Shown: positions 1 to 7,578 of the stretch, piece after piece | Numbering within the stretch: position 1 is the stretch's first letter | Layout of the letters: every line of letters starts with the position of its first letter | Origin: JBLHGN01 sp047616325 | GTDB taxonomy: Bacteria > Pseudomonadota > Gammaproteobacteria > Pseudomonadales > Cellvibrionaceae | Direction: 5' to 3' | Assembly: GCA_047616325.1 (NCBI GenBank) | Contig: JBLHGN010000056.1 | Coordinates: 1-16,198 of the forward strand | Length of the DNA stretch: 16,198 nt | Notes under the pieces: generated by a model | What the model was told of the DNA's origin: nothing | What the model saw: only the letters and a program-made list of their open reading frames with translations | Database searches by the model: none | Translations under genes and position numbers: made by a program

Positions 1-1047
1 CAGCAAAAGAGCGCCACGGCTGGCGACGCCCCGACGGTTTCGAGTTTTACGGCCTTGTTAAGTCTGAGGCGTTACAGTGAAGCGCTCGATGTGTATCGAG
101 AAATCGACGATAACTTTAGTCAATTTCGCACGGCTGCAAAGATGGCCTTGCTACAACATTTAACCGCCTTGCTTGAGAGTAGAAACGATGAAGACTTTAT
201 CGCCTTAGCTAATGGATATTTGGATAACTACTACGACGATGTTGATGTGTTATTAAGTGTTGCGTCTTTTAATTATAAAACTGGTCTTTATATAGAAGCC
301 GTGGGTATATTTCAGCTAGCGCGAGAATATGCTTATAGCGCAGAAGACCGACTAAAAGTTCAACGCGTGTTTACTCAGTTTCTTACAGAGCTAGACGGTT
401 CTCTTTCATTGCTTACCCATTGGCGTGCTCTGGAAAACCTGTATCAGCAAGCGGACAGGGTTGACTTGCTTGACCCAGAGCAGAAGCTGCGTCGTGCGCA
501 AATATCTATAGCCAGCGGCGACACATGGTCGGCGAAAACCCAGCTGCAAGCACTCATTCATGAGCCAAAAGTCGCTGAGTTGGCCTCACGTCTTTTAATG
601 CAGTTATCCGGTGACGAAATAAAAGACACGGGTACTGGCAATGTTGCTGGCTTCGATGAGGCGGTTGCCCTGCAAATGCACGGCAATCAATTTGTAATTC
701 CCTTAGGTATAGACCGGGCGGGTGAAGTTAATTTACTCATCGATACGGGTGCTTCGATGACAACAATTAATAGCGCGGTGTTTGCCGCGCTCAGTTCGCA
801 GGCGGATATTAAGGAAGTCGGCAAGCGCATGTTTAATACCGCCAATGGCATTGCCTCGGGTACGGTCTACCGATTTGCTCAGGTGTATTTGGGCCGCTAC
901 CTGGTGACCGACGTCGATTTCGCCGTGTTGCAATTTGATGTGGCCGACAACGTCGACGGATTGTTGGGTATGAATATTCTTGGGCGCTTTAAGTTTCAAA
1001 TCGATCAAGAGACAAAGCAGCTGCACCTACGCGGCCGCCAGGAGTAA
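1..1047 (+). CDS. Retropepsin-like aspartic protease with helical repeat N-terminus (5' partial)
   Basis: The frame is open from the first base, so the gene begins before the window; a TTG at 55 lies inside this open frame and is probably not the real start. About the first 205 visible codons are alpha-helical and TPR-like, rich in Leu/Ala/Tyr with repeated hydrophobic pairs. The last third is a clan AA aspartic protease domain. The catalytic motif DTGAS has its Asp codon at 742-744, preceded by the strand VNLLI. The family's second landmark, GLLGMNILGRF, lies near the C-terminus. Single-domain retropepsins of this type act as homodimers, so one DTG motif is expected. The substrate is unknown, and the helical part may mediate protein contacts or membrane-proximal assembly. 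No signal peptide can be judged because the N-terminus is missing. The next gene, pckA, starts 251 bp downstream and looks functionally unrelated. Domain assignment is confident; the biological role is not. Confidence 0.82.
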   Translation, partial: QQKSATAGDAPTVSSFTALLSLRRYSEALDVYREIDDNFSQFRTAAKMALLQHLTALLESRNDEDFIALANGYLDNYYDDVDVLLSVASFNYKTGLYIEAVGIFQLAREYAYSAEDRLKVQRVFTQFLTELDGSLSLLTHWRALENLYQQADRVDLLDPEQKLRRAQISIASGDTWSAKTQLQALIHEPKVAELASRLLMQLSGDEIKDTGTGNVAGFDEAVALQMHGNQFVIPLGIDRAGEVNLLIDTGASMTTINSAVFAALSSQADIKEVGKRMFNTANGIASGTVYRFAQVYLGRYLVTDVDFAVLQFDVADNVDGLLGMNILGRFKFQIDQETKQLHLRGRQE

Positions 1048-1298
1048 ATTTAGGCCAAATTTAGGTCATAAACCGCGGTCAAACCGAATCGTCTTTTGAT
1101 GTGAATCATTCCCACTTTTTTGCGCAGGATTAGTATGAACGTTAATTTATAGTGTAGTGCTAGCCGTTAAGGCGACTGAGGTAGATGTAACGTCAAATAT
1201 AACGAAAGACTAATTAAACGTTAGTATCGCCAGCGCTGCAGTCAATTGGATCTACATTCAAAAATTCACAAAAATTAGCTTAAAAGAGGCAACTCAAT
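1048..1298 (+). promoter_or_regulatory. pckA upstream region with Shine-Dalgarno
   Basis: This AT-rich intergenic stretch of 251 bp should hold the pckA promoter and any catabolite control site. The ribosome binding site AAGAGG at 1284-1289 sits 9 nt before the ATG and supports that start. No -35/-10 pair with acceptable spacing was found: a TATAGT at 1148-1153 has no good partner. No terminator for the upstream gene was seen. Confidence 0.45.
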
Positions 1299-2924
1299 AT
1301 GACTAACAGAATAGATCTATCCAAGTATGGTATCACTGACGTCGGTGAGGTTGTGTATAACCCCTCTTACGAACAGTTATTTAAAGAGGAAACCAAGCCC
1401 GATTTAAAAGGGTTTGAAAAAGGTGTGGTAACCGAGCTTGGCGCAGTTAATGTGCTTACTGGCATCTACACTGGGCGTTCGCCAAAAGACAAATTTATAG
1501 TGCTCGACGACGTCAGTCGCGAACACATGTGGTGGAATACCGAGCAAGCCCCCAACGACAACAAACCGCTCTCCCCGGAAGCATGGACAAATTTAAAAGC
1601 CTTGGTGGCTAAAGAACTGTCTGGTAAGCGCCTGTTTGTGGTGGATACCTACTGCGGTGCCAACCAAGACACCCGCATGAAAGTACGTTTTGTGGTGGAA
1701 GTGGCCTGGCAGGCGCACTTCGTAAAAAACATGTTTATTCGTCCCACCGAAGAAGCACTGGCCAGTTACGGTGAGCCTGACTTTGTGGTGTTAAATGGCT
1801 CCAAAACATCCGACCCCAACTGGAAGCAACACGGGCTTAATTCCGAGGTGTTCACTGTATTTAATATGACAGAGAAGATGCAAATCATCGGCGGCACCTG
1901 GTACGGTGGCGAGATGAAAAAGGGCATGTTTGCGATGATGAACTACTATCTGCCGCTTAAACATATGGCCTCCATGCACTGCTCGGCCAATGTTGGTGAA
2001 GACGACGATGTGGCGATCTTTTTCGGGCTTTCCGGCACCGGCAAAACCACCCTCTCCACCGACTCAAAACGGCGCCTTATCGGCGATGATGAGCACGGCT
2101 GGGACAACTCGGGTATCTTTAACTTCGAAGGCGGTTGCTATGCCAAAACCATCGACCTGGACCCTGAAAGTGAGCCCGACATCTACAGAGCCATACGCCG
2201 AGACGCACTGCTGGAAAACGTCGCAGTCGATGCCAATGGCAAAATAGACTTTTGCGATCACAGTATCACTGAAAATACTCGGGTGTCTTACCCCATTTAC
2301 CACATCGACAATATCGTAAAACCAGTGTCGCGCGCGGGGCATGCCAGTAAGGTTATATTCCTTACTGCAGATGCCTTTGGGGTCTTGCCGCCGGTATCAA
2401 GGCTCGACCACGAACAAACCCAGTATCACTTTCTGTCAGGGTTCACCGCCAAGCTGGCCGGCACCGAACGTGGCATTACTGAGCCTGTGCCTACTTTCTC
2501 CGCCTGTTTTGGCAAGGCCTTTCTCACGCTGCACCCAGTGAAGTATGGAGCCGAGTTGGTGGCGCGAATGGACGCAGTGGGTGCCAAAGCTTACTTGGTA
2601 AATACCGGTTGGAACGGCTCGGGCAAGCGTATCTCCATTAAAGATACTCGTGCTATTATTGATGCCATTCTGGACGGTTCCATCGAGCAGGCCGAAACCC
2701 AAACACTGCCCATTTTTAATTTGCAAATCCCCAAGGCCTTGCCAAATGTAGATAGCGCTATTCTCGATCCGCGCGATACCTATTCCGACGCAAGTAAGTG
2801 GGACGAAAAAGCGATAGACCTTGCACAGCGCTTTATCGCCAATTTCAGCAAGTTTACCGAAAACGACGACGGTAAGGCTTTGGTAAAAGCAGGACCACAA
2901 TTGGCGGCAGAGGTGCATTCTTAG
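1299..2924 (+). CDS. pckA: Phosphoenolpyruvate carboxykinase (ATP)
   Basis: This cytosolic enzyme converts oxaloacetate plus ATP to phosphoenolpyruvate, CO2 and ADP, the first committed step of gluconeogenesis. The 541-aa length matches the ATP-dependent family. Visible signatures, in order, are the substrate-binding TGRSPKDKF near residue 58, the P-loop GLSGTGKTTLS near residue 245 (kinase-1a), the metal-binding DDEHGW about 20 residues later (kinase-2), and the adenine-binding region with NTGWNGSGKR near residue 436. All catalytic landmarks are intact. The ATG start has a good Shine-Dalgarno (AAGAGG, 9 nt upstream), and the N-terminus is of normal family length. It appears to be monocistronic, with its own terminator at 2962-2993. 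In enteric bacteria pckA neighbours envZ/ompR; here the following gene is an unrelated seven-TM histidine kinase. Confidence 0.98.
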   Translation: MTNRIDLSKYGITDVGEVVYNPSYEQLFKEETKPDLKGFEKGVVTELGAVNVLTGIYTGRSPKDKFIVLDDVSREHMWWNTEQAPNDNKPLSPEAWTNLKALVAKELSGKRLFVVDTYCGANQDTRMKVRFVVEVAWQAHFVKNMFIRPTEEALASYGEPDFVVLNGSKTSDPNWKQHGLNSEVFTVFNMTEKMQIIGGTWYGGEMKKGMFAMMNYYLPLKHMASMHCSANVGEDDDVAIFFGLSGTGKTTLSTDSKRRLIGDDEHGWDNSGIFNFEGGCYAKTIDLDPESEPDIYRAIRRDALLENVAVDANGKIDFCDHSITENTRVSYPIYHIDNIVKPVSRAGHASKVIFLTADAFGVLPPVSRLDHEQTQYHFLSGFTAKLAGTERGITEPVPTFSACFGKAFLTLHPVKYGAELVARMDAVGAKAYLVNTGWNGSGKRISIKDTRAIIDAILDGSIEQAETQTLPIFNLQIPKALPNVDSAILDPRDTYSDASKWDEKAIDLAQRFIANFSKFTENDDGKALVKAGPQLAAEVHS

Positions 2925-2961
2925 TGGATAGTTAGTGTTACATTTAGTTTAAAAGTAGAAC

Positions 2962-2993
2962 AGTAGGCGCTGGTTTGACTGGCGCCTATTTTC
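2962..2993 (+). terminator. Rho-independent terminator of pckA
   Basis: Perfect arms TAGGCGC (2964-2970) and GCGCCTA (2982-2988) surround an 11-nt loop, extended by a G-T and an A-T pair at the base. A T-rich tail (ATTTTCT) follows. It lies 37 bp after the pckA stop codon and separates pckA from the kinase gene. Confidence 0.82.
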
Positions 2994-3083
2994 TAATGTT
3001 AAAAAAATCTAAACCCCTGCCTGATTTAGTTTGCGATAGATCATTTTGAAAAATGAACTGACGGCAAGAATTAATTTGTCTGT

Positions 3084-4505
3084 TTGTGTTACTTTAGCTC
3101 CCCCGCTGATAACCAAAGTGAGCCTTCCGTCGTGTATTCCGTCCTGCCAGCCGTGATTGCCTGTGTGTTCCTCTTTTACGGTCTTTATGTCGTTAGTAAC
3201 AAGGGCATTAATAGAGTCAGTACCAGCTTTCTGATACTCTGCATCGCCACTTTCTTCTGGCAGTTTCTTTGGGCCGTTTTATTTCAAGTTGAAGATAGAG
3301 CTAGCTCCATTTTTTTAATAAAGCTCGGTTGGCTGCTTATATTATTTTTGCCTACGGCGCTCTATCACTTTCTCACGGAAATTACCGGATTTAGCAAAGA
3401 CCTTTTTTGGGTGTACGTTTCCTACGGATGCTCTGCGCTTTTAAGTTTAGTTTTAGTTTTCTCCGATTGGCTTATCGATGGCTATTACATATACTTTTTT
3501 GGCCATTATCCAAAAGCAGGGCCTTTGCATGGTGTCCATGTTATGCAAACAGTAATTGTTGTAACACGAGCATTCTACGTGACATATCGAAAGCAAAAAA
3601 TTGTTCAAGCTGGCGAGCGGGCGAAGCTGCGGTACTGTCTCGCAGCATTGGTTATTTATGTGTTTGCTGCGATCGACTATACGTGCAACTACGGCGTTGA
3701 AATCTACCCCCCGGGCGTTTTGTTTGTTGCTGTTGCTCTCGCCATATTTGCGGTAGCTACTGTTAAGTACCATTTAATGGATAATGCCATGGTTATTGCG
3801 GCAAGTATCGCTCATGAACTGCGAACTCCATTGGCCACCATAAGACTGCAAGCTAAAGTACTAAGTAGCTATACGCCTGTGTTGCTTGAATCACTGCGCT
3901 TGATTAGTAAGAATAACTTGGGTTTACGCAGACTGGACGACGGCGAGCTGGACATGTTGAGTAAGCTTGGGGAAAAAATTGGTGATGAAGCTAAAAATGC
4001 AAACCTTGCAATCAATATGTTGCTTGCAATTGTTGGAGATGGGGAGAAGTCTAAAAGTGATTACAGCTTGTTTTCTGTTGCAGAATGTATAAACAATACA
4101 GTCCGTGGCTATCCCTTCCGTTCAGAGCGGGAACGCGTGGTGTCTGTTTTGATTCGCCAGGATTTCGATGTTTTTGCTTCGGAAACCTTTTTTGGCTATG
4201 TCGTCAATAATTTACTCAATAATGCCCTTCACTCTATACTCGAAAAAGGAGAGGGTACCATCGAAGTAGTTGTAGACAAAGAACATGTGACAATCACTGA
4301 TACCGGTGTGGGTATTACTTCTGAAATATTGCCACATATTTTTGATAATTATTTCACAACTAAAAGCAGGTCAAAAAATGCCGGAATTGGTTTGGCATTT
4401 TGCCGGCAAACTATACGTTCCTTTGGTGGGGAAATTTCTTGCGCTTCGAAACCCGGGGACAAAACGATATTTAAAATAATCTTTCCAGTCACTCCTGATA
4501 AATAA
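3084..4505 (+). CDS. Seven-TM sensor histidine kinase, LqsS/PhcS-like dimerisation domain
   Basis: This is a probable inner-membrane receptor kinase. The first ~230 residues hold about seven hydrophobic segments, beginning with YSVLPAVIACVFLFYGLYVV, like the 7TM N-terminal region of histidine kinases. The phospho-acceptor box is AHELRTPLATIR with His244 (numbered from the TTG). An unusually long helical stretch follows (SSYTPVLLESL, then NANLAINMLL), which I associate with quorum-sensing kinases of the LqsS/PhcS/CqsS kind; this is from memory, not a search. The ATPase domain has an N box with N375/N376, a G1 box DTGVGIT at 406, and a GIGLAF G2 box, so it should be active. There is no receiver domain, so it needs a partner regulator; the obvious candidate converges on it 29 bp away. 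The start is uncertain: TTG 3084 lacks a clear Shine-Dalgarno, and GTG at 3132 just before TM1 is an alternative. Confidence 0.85.
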   Translation: MCYFSSPADNQSEPSVVYSVLPAVIACVFLFYGLYVVSNKGINRVSTSFLILCIATFFWQFLWAVLFQVEDRASSIFLIKLGWLLILFLPTALYHFLTEITGFSKDLFWVYVSYGCSALLSLVLVFSDWLIDGYYIYFFGHYPKAGPLHGVHVMQTVIVVTRAFYVTYRKQKIVQAGERAKLRYCLAALVIYVFAAIDYTCNYGVEIYPPGVLFVAVALAIFAVATVKYHLMDNAMVIAASIAHELRTPLATIRLQAKVLSSYTPVLLESLRLISKNNLGLRRLDDGELDMLSKLGEKIGDEAKNANLAINMLLAIVGDGEKSKSDYSLFSVAECINNTVRGYPFRSERERVVSVLIRQDFDVFASETFFGYVVNNLLNNALHSILEKGEGTIEVVVDKEHVTITDTGVGITSEILPHIFDNYFTTKSRSKNAGIGLAFCRQTIRSFGGEISCASKPGDKTIFKIIFPVTPDK

Positions 4506-4509
4506 AGTT

Positions 4510-4537
4510 ATAAGTCTACTTATGAAAATGTTTTTTA
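4510..4537. terminator. Weak AT-rich hairpin between convergent genes
   Basis: ATAAGT (4510-4515) and ACTTAT (4518-4523) form a 6-bp palindromic stem, with a T run at 4530-4536 after a 6-nt gap on the plus strand. The position between two convergent stop codons suits a terminator. However, the stem is AT-only apart from one pair and its loop is only 2 nt, so this is a weak call. Confidence 0.3.
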
Positions 4538-5515
4538 ATGCAAGGAGTTTGATCCTGGAGTCGCTACTTGGGTGTCATCTTTGTGGGCAAGCTTGGGTGA
4601 TGTAAGAGCGCAATAAAAGTCCTGGCTTCCGGGAACCAGTTCGGACTTATGCAAATGCTCAAGCGCTAAACCAAGTTCCGGAATATAGTAGCCGTCGCGC
4701 GTTGGAAATAAAGGCAAATACGCACATTTTTTTACTCGCTTGATGAGTTCCAATGGCGCGGATTCCTCGTCCATAATCTTTAATTGACTTGCGATGTCGT
4801 TGAGGGTATATATCAATAAATCACACTCGCTGCCATTTTTTAATTCTAGGTGAAATCGCGGAGGATTAGTTTGAAAGTAGTATTCTTTTACGTCTATGCG
4901 TGTGCATATTTCATCAAAATAATCAGCCAGCGCAGGGTCAGAAAAAAGTGGTGTGGAATTCTCTAAAGCATCATATTTAAGTTTTCGAGATAGCTCCAAA
5001 AAGTATTCGTGTTGCATTCGACGTATGGCTCCATCCAGCAGTTCATCCATGTTGTCATCTGACTTATTAAGATAGTAGTGAATTTCTTTGTTGTTGAATG
5101 CCTGTAGTACTTTTGTAGTGGCAGAAATACCTGTGAGCAAAATTTTCTTAATGTTTGGGTTTTGTATCTTGCGGCAAAATTCTATACCATCTATTCCCGG
5201 CATATCCAAATCGACAACCACAACAGAAATTTCTTCAAAACGTGTATTGTTGCTGCGTAGTTGGCCTGAGCGATTTAATATGCCGTGAAAAAACTCCTCT
5301 GCGTCCATGTTGCCTAAATCTCCCCACTCAGGCCGAGCTGGTTGTCTTGTACTTTCATTGGTGAAATCAAGGGCTGCTTTCGGGTTGCTGAAGCTACAAA
5401 AATTGATGTGTGGGTTTTTTATTCGCAAAATTTGCGTTAGCCAAGTTAAAAAGGTTTCGTTGTCATCTATAAACGCCACCTGTGTTGGATAGAAGCACAT
5501 TGCTAATTCTTGCAT
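4535..5515 (-). CDS. Response regulator with receiver domain and non-DNA-binding C-terminal domain
   Basis: The N-terminus is a receiver domain: acidic pair D17/D18 (FIDDNE), phospho-acceptor D102 in VVDLDMPGIDG, T128 in ILLTG, and K151 in YLNKS. The set is complete, so phosphorylation is expected. D102 is unusually far along because about 45 residues rich in Asn, Arg and Glu are inserted after the second helix. The C-terminal half (about 185-326) has no helix-turn-helix, GGDEF, EAL or HD-GYP motif that I can see. It contains the stretch CTRIDVKEYYF, which resembles the C-terminal region of regulators paired with LqsS/PhcS-type kinases (LqsR-like); this is recalled, not searched. Output is therefore probably protein-protein rather than DNA binding (inference). 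The ATG has a modest Shine-Dalgarno (AGGTAG about 10 nt upstream). It lies 175 bp downstream of the thioesterase on the same strand and faces the kinase gene. Confidence 0.82.
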   Translation of the reverse strand: MQELAMCFYPTQVAFIDDNETFLTWLTQILRIKNPHINFCSFSNPKAALDFTNESTRQPARPEWGDLGNMDAEEFFHGILNRSGQLRSNNTRFEEISVVVVDLDMPGIDGIEFCRKIQNPNIKKILLTGISATTKVLQAFNNKEIHYYLNKSDDNMDELLDGAIRRMQHEYFLELSRKLKYDALENSTPLFSDPALADYFDEICTRIDVKEYYFQTNPPRFHLELKNGSECDLLIYTLNDIASQLKIMDEESAPLELIKRVKKCAYLPLFPTRDGYYIPELGLALEHLHKSELVPGSQDFYCALTSPKLAHKDDTQVATPGSNSLH

Positions 5516-5690
5516 TTCATTTACTACCTATAAAGAACCGATATTGCTTCAAAAAATCTGTATATTCAGTAATACAGGTGACATTTTTACCAGCTGACGC
5601 AATTGTAGGTACGAGTAGTAGACGTTGTACATCCGTACCTCTTAAAACCGTCGAATTTAAACTTGTTATACACTATAGCAATACCTAGAA

Positions 5691-6632
5691 CTATACGCGC
5701 TCATATTCGGCTACTTTGGCGAGTACGTCAGCAGGTAGGCGCGCAATGCGTTTTTCGTGGTTTGCGAACACAATTTTTTGGTAGCCCTTTGATATCAATT
5801 CCTCGCCTATATAAAAGTCAAAGCCAAGGTGAAATGCACAGCGCTGGATACTAAAGCTATAGACTTCACACCGTACAACCTGAAATGGAAGAGCCTCTTT
5901 GATAAATTGATTGTCAGCGATTGCAGTGACAAATACACCCTCATTTTGCAGCATTGTGGGGTCTATTCTATCAAAAAACCACTGCTCACGGGCCGCTCCT
6001 TGCCAATCAAAGTAGTTGGAAAAATACACATTTTGAGTGGCGTTAGAGTGTTTGAGTGTGGTTCTAAACTCGGTAAAATAGCGCTTGTTGCGTGTATGGC
6101 GAAGAGGTGCCAAGGCTGAAGCCGGCAATTTTAACGGTGTTTCATCCACGTGGCAGGGCGCTTCATATTGACGAATTTTATCTAATATCTCTCGCGGTAA
6201 AGCCTTGATTTTCTTGTCGTGACTCGTAAATGCAATGTTCTGATAGCCCTCAGCGCTGATCTCTCCATCGATTAAAAAATTAAAATGAATGGAGAACGAA
6301 CACTTCTTTATATTGAATACGTTCACTCGACATTCTACGGTCTCAAATGGAAATGCTTCACGGAAGAAGTTATTGTGAGCATTTGATGTGACAAAAACCC
6401 CCGCGTCTGCAAGAAAATCGGCAGCGATGCATTCTACAAACCAAAGCTCACGTGCCTGTCCTTGCCATTCAAAATAGTTTGCAAAGTAGACGTTTTGAGT
6501 GGCATTGCTGTGCTTTAGGGAAGTGAGAAATTGTGTTGTGAAGGTTTTTGGCGGCTCAGGCTCTACCAGCGGGAATGGAAGTTGGTTTACTGCAGCATGG
6601 GGGAGTGCTTGGGGAAGATGCATATGTAACAT
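5691..6632 (-). CDS. Tandem hotdog-fold thioesterase, enediyne-type signature in both halves
   Basis: The 313-aa protein is an internal duplication of two hotdog (4HBT-like) domains, at about 30-155 and 180-313, joined by a Pro/Ala-rich linker. Both halves contain KHSNATQNVYF followed by NYF[ED]WQGxARE, then a GVFVT strand and a conserved GYQ[NK]I[AV]F strand. The N-V-Y-x-x-N-Y-x-x-W-Q-G-x-x-R-E signature matches my memory of acyl-ACP thioesterases from enediyne polyketide clusters (CalE7/SgcE10 type). Those enzymes lack the Asp/Glu nucleophile of ordinary hotdog enzymes, and the usual D-x-D-x-x-G-H motif is absent here too. It likely hydrolyses an acyl-CoA or acyl-ACP thioester in the cytosol; the substrate is unknown. 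The ATG is backed by AGAGGT 8 nt upstream. No polyketide synthase is present in the window, so a role in making a fatty-acyl signal or in lipid turnover is open. Confidence 0.85.
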   Translation of the reverse strand: MLHMHLPQALPHAAVNQLPFPLVEPEPPKTFTTQFLTSLKHSNATQNVYFANYFEWQGQARELWFVECIAADFLADAGVFVTSNAHNNFFREAFPFETVECRVNVFNIKKCSFSIHFNFLIDGEISAEGYQNIAFTSHDKKIKALPREILDKIRQYEAPCHVDETPLKLPASALAPLRHTRNKRYFTEFRTTLKHSNATQNVYFSNYFDWQGAAREQWFFDRIDPTMLQNEGVFVTAIADNQFIKEALPFQVVRCEVYSFSIQRCAFHLGFDFYIGEELISKGYQKIVFANHEKRIARLPADVLAKVAEYERV

Positions 6633-7578
6633 AGTGAATACCTCTGGGTTATTTAGGTGACACGAAGATCATATATAAAAAAAGCGCGAACTTGGTAGGT
6701 GCAATTATCAAATTGAGTCAATATTTGTACGCAAGACGTTTTTTTTGAGATTTTTGGGAACGACATGCGGAGTATGGTGCCATGGGGCATGCTTGGTCGG
6801 CTCCATATGTCAGTACATAATTCTGAAATATTCATCAGTTCGCCCCAATTTGGTGCGACCGTGAGGCTAATCAAGCTACAAGCACACTCATAATCCATAC
6901 AGTTGGCTTATCGGTTAGGAATGAGCACGCAATATGTTTCCAGCTTTTTATTTCCCTAGGAATTTCCTCCGCTAGCTAAGGTAGTGCGGGGGTTAGCTAT
7001 TTTTGGCGACGATGGCGCGTTATGCTGTTTTCGATAGCCCATTAAGCGTCGTGTGGTTGATGAAGAAATTTAAGGGCATCAATGAAACGATAAGCGCTCA
7101 GAAATTCAATGCAGAATAGTTCAGCATATTCTCCCCAAGGGTTTTTAACGCGTTCTCTATTTCGGTCTCCAAGCCACGGCGGCCTTCAAAAAGTGGTATG
7201 AAGTGATAGCCCGTGTGGCAGGTGATCTGGTGAATGCGATGGTGAGTTACGTTAAGCACATCACGTATGCTGATTTTTTTTGAAGAGGTGGCAAAGCGCA
7301 ATCCCCTGACATGTCATTTCTGTGGCAGAGGTATGGAGTTGGTTCGGTTATTCCATCCGATAAGGGGCGTGTTTTATGATTTGCTGGCTTCACCTGATAC
7401 TTAAGTTGTAGTAGGTTTCGTTTTTTGTTCGTTTTTTGAGACTCGCCCATAGGGTGACTATGCGATCCCCTCAAAAAAGCAAGAATTCGCACTATTTTCA
7501 GCACCTTAGAAGCCCTCGCTACGATCCAACTGATTTGCATATTTAACCATATTTGACCCGCAGAGTGTCTACTGCGAT
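6633..7578. other. Long non-coding or decayed stretch upstream of the thioesterase
   Basis: No convincing intact gene was found in about 950 bp. The part next to 6632 holds the thioesterase ribosome binding site and an AT-rich run (ATATATAAAAAAA near 6670) that could hold its promoter, although no clean -35/-10 pair is visible. Short open frames on the minus strand (6653-6898, 7098-7301, 7247-7591) lack ribosome binding sites and recognisable motifs. The frame at 7098-7301 has a fairly protein-like ending (ETEIENALKTLGENML) and could be a remnant of a dead gene, which I cannot identify. A nested inverted repeat lies at 7432-7478. Confidence 0.5.
7432..7478. repeat. Nested, exactly co-centred inverted repeats
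   Basis: The outer arms TTTTTTGAG (7432-7440) and CTCAAAAAA (7470-7478) are perfect 9-mers. Inside them CATAG (7448-7452) and CTATG (7458-7462) form a second perfect pair. Both are centred on 7455, with 7-nt internal loops on each side and a 5-nt apical loop. The T tract precedes and the A tract follows the stem, so it is not an intrinsic terminator on either strand. A protein-binding site, a structured RNA or a mobile-element relic are all possible. Confidence 0.5.

Noticed and set aside
1080..1160. Possible Cra-like half site and TATAGT box upstream of pckA.
   Set aside because: Only half of a palindrome is present and no -35 element is at a suitable distance.
2436..2918. Minus-strand 160-codon open frame within pckA.
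   Set aside because: It is antisense to the conserved 3' part of pckA and shows no family motif.
4543..4559. GGAGTTTGATCCTGGAG resembles the conserved 5' end of 16S rRNA.
   Set aside because: It lies inside the 3' coding end of the response regulator, and the flanking bases do not match 16S, so it is a chance similarity.
6653..6898. Minus-strand 81-codon open frame just upstream of the thioesterase.
   Set aside because: No Shine-Dalgarno, no motif, and odd composition; more likely promoter-region DNA open by chance.
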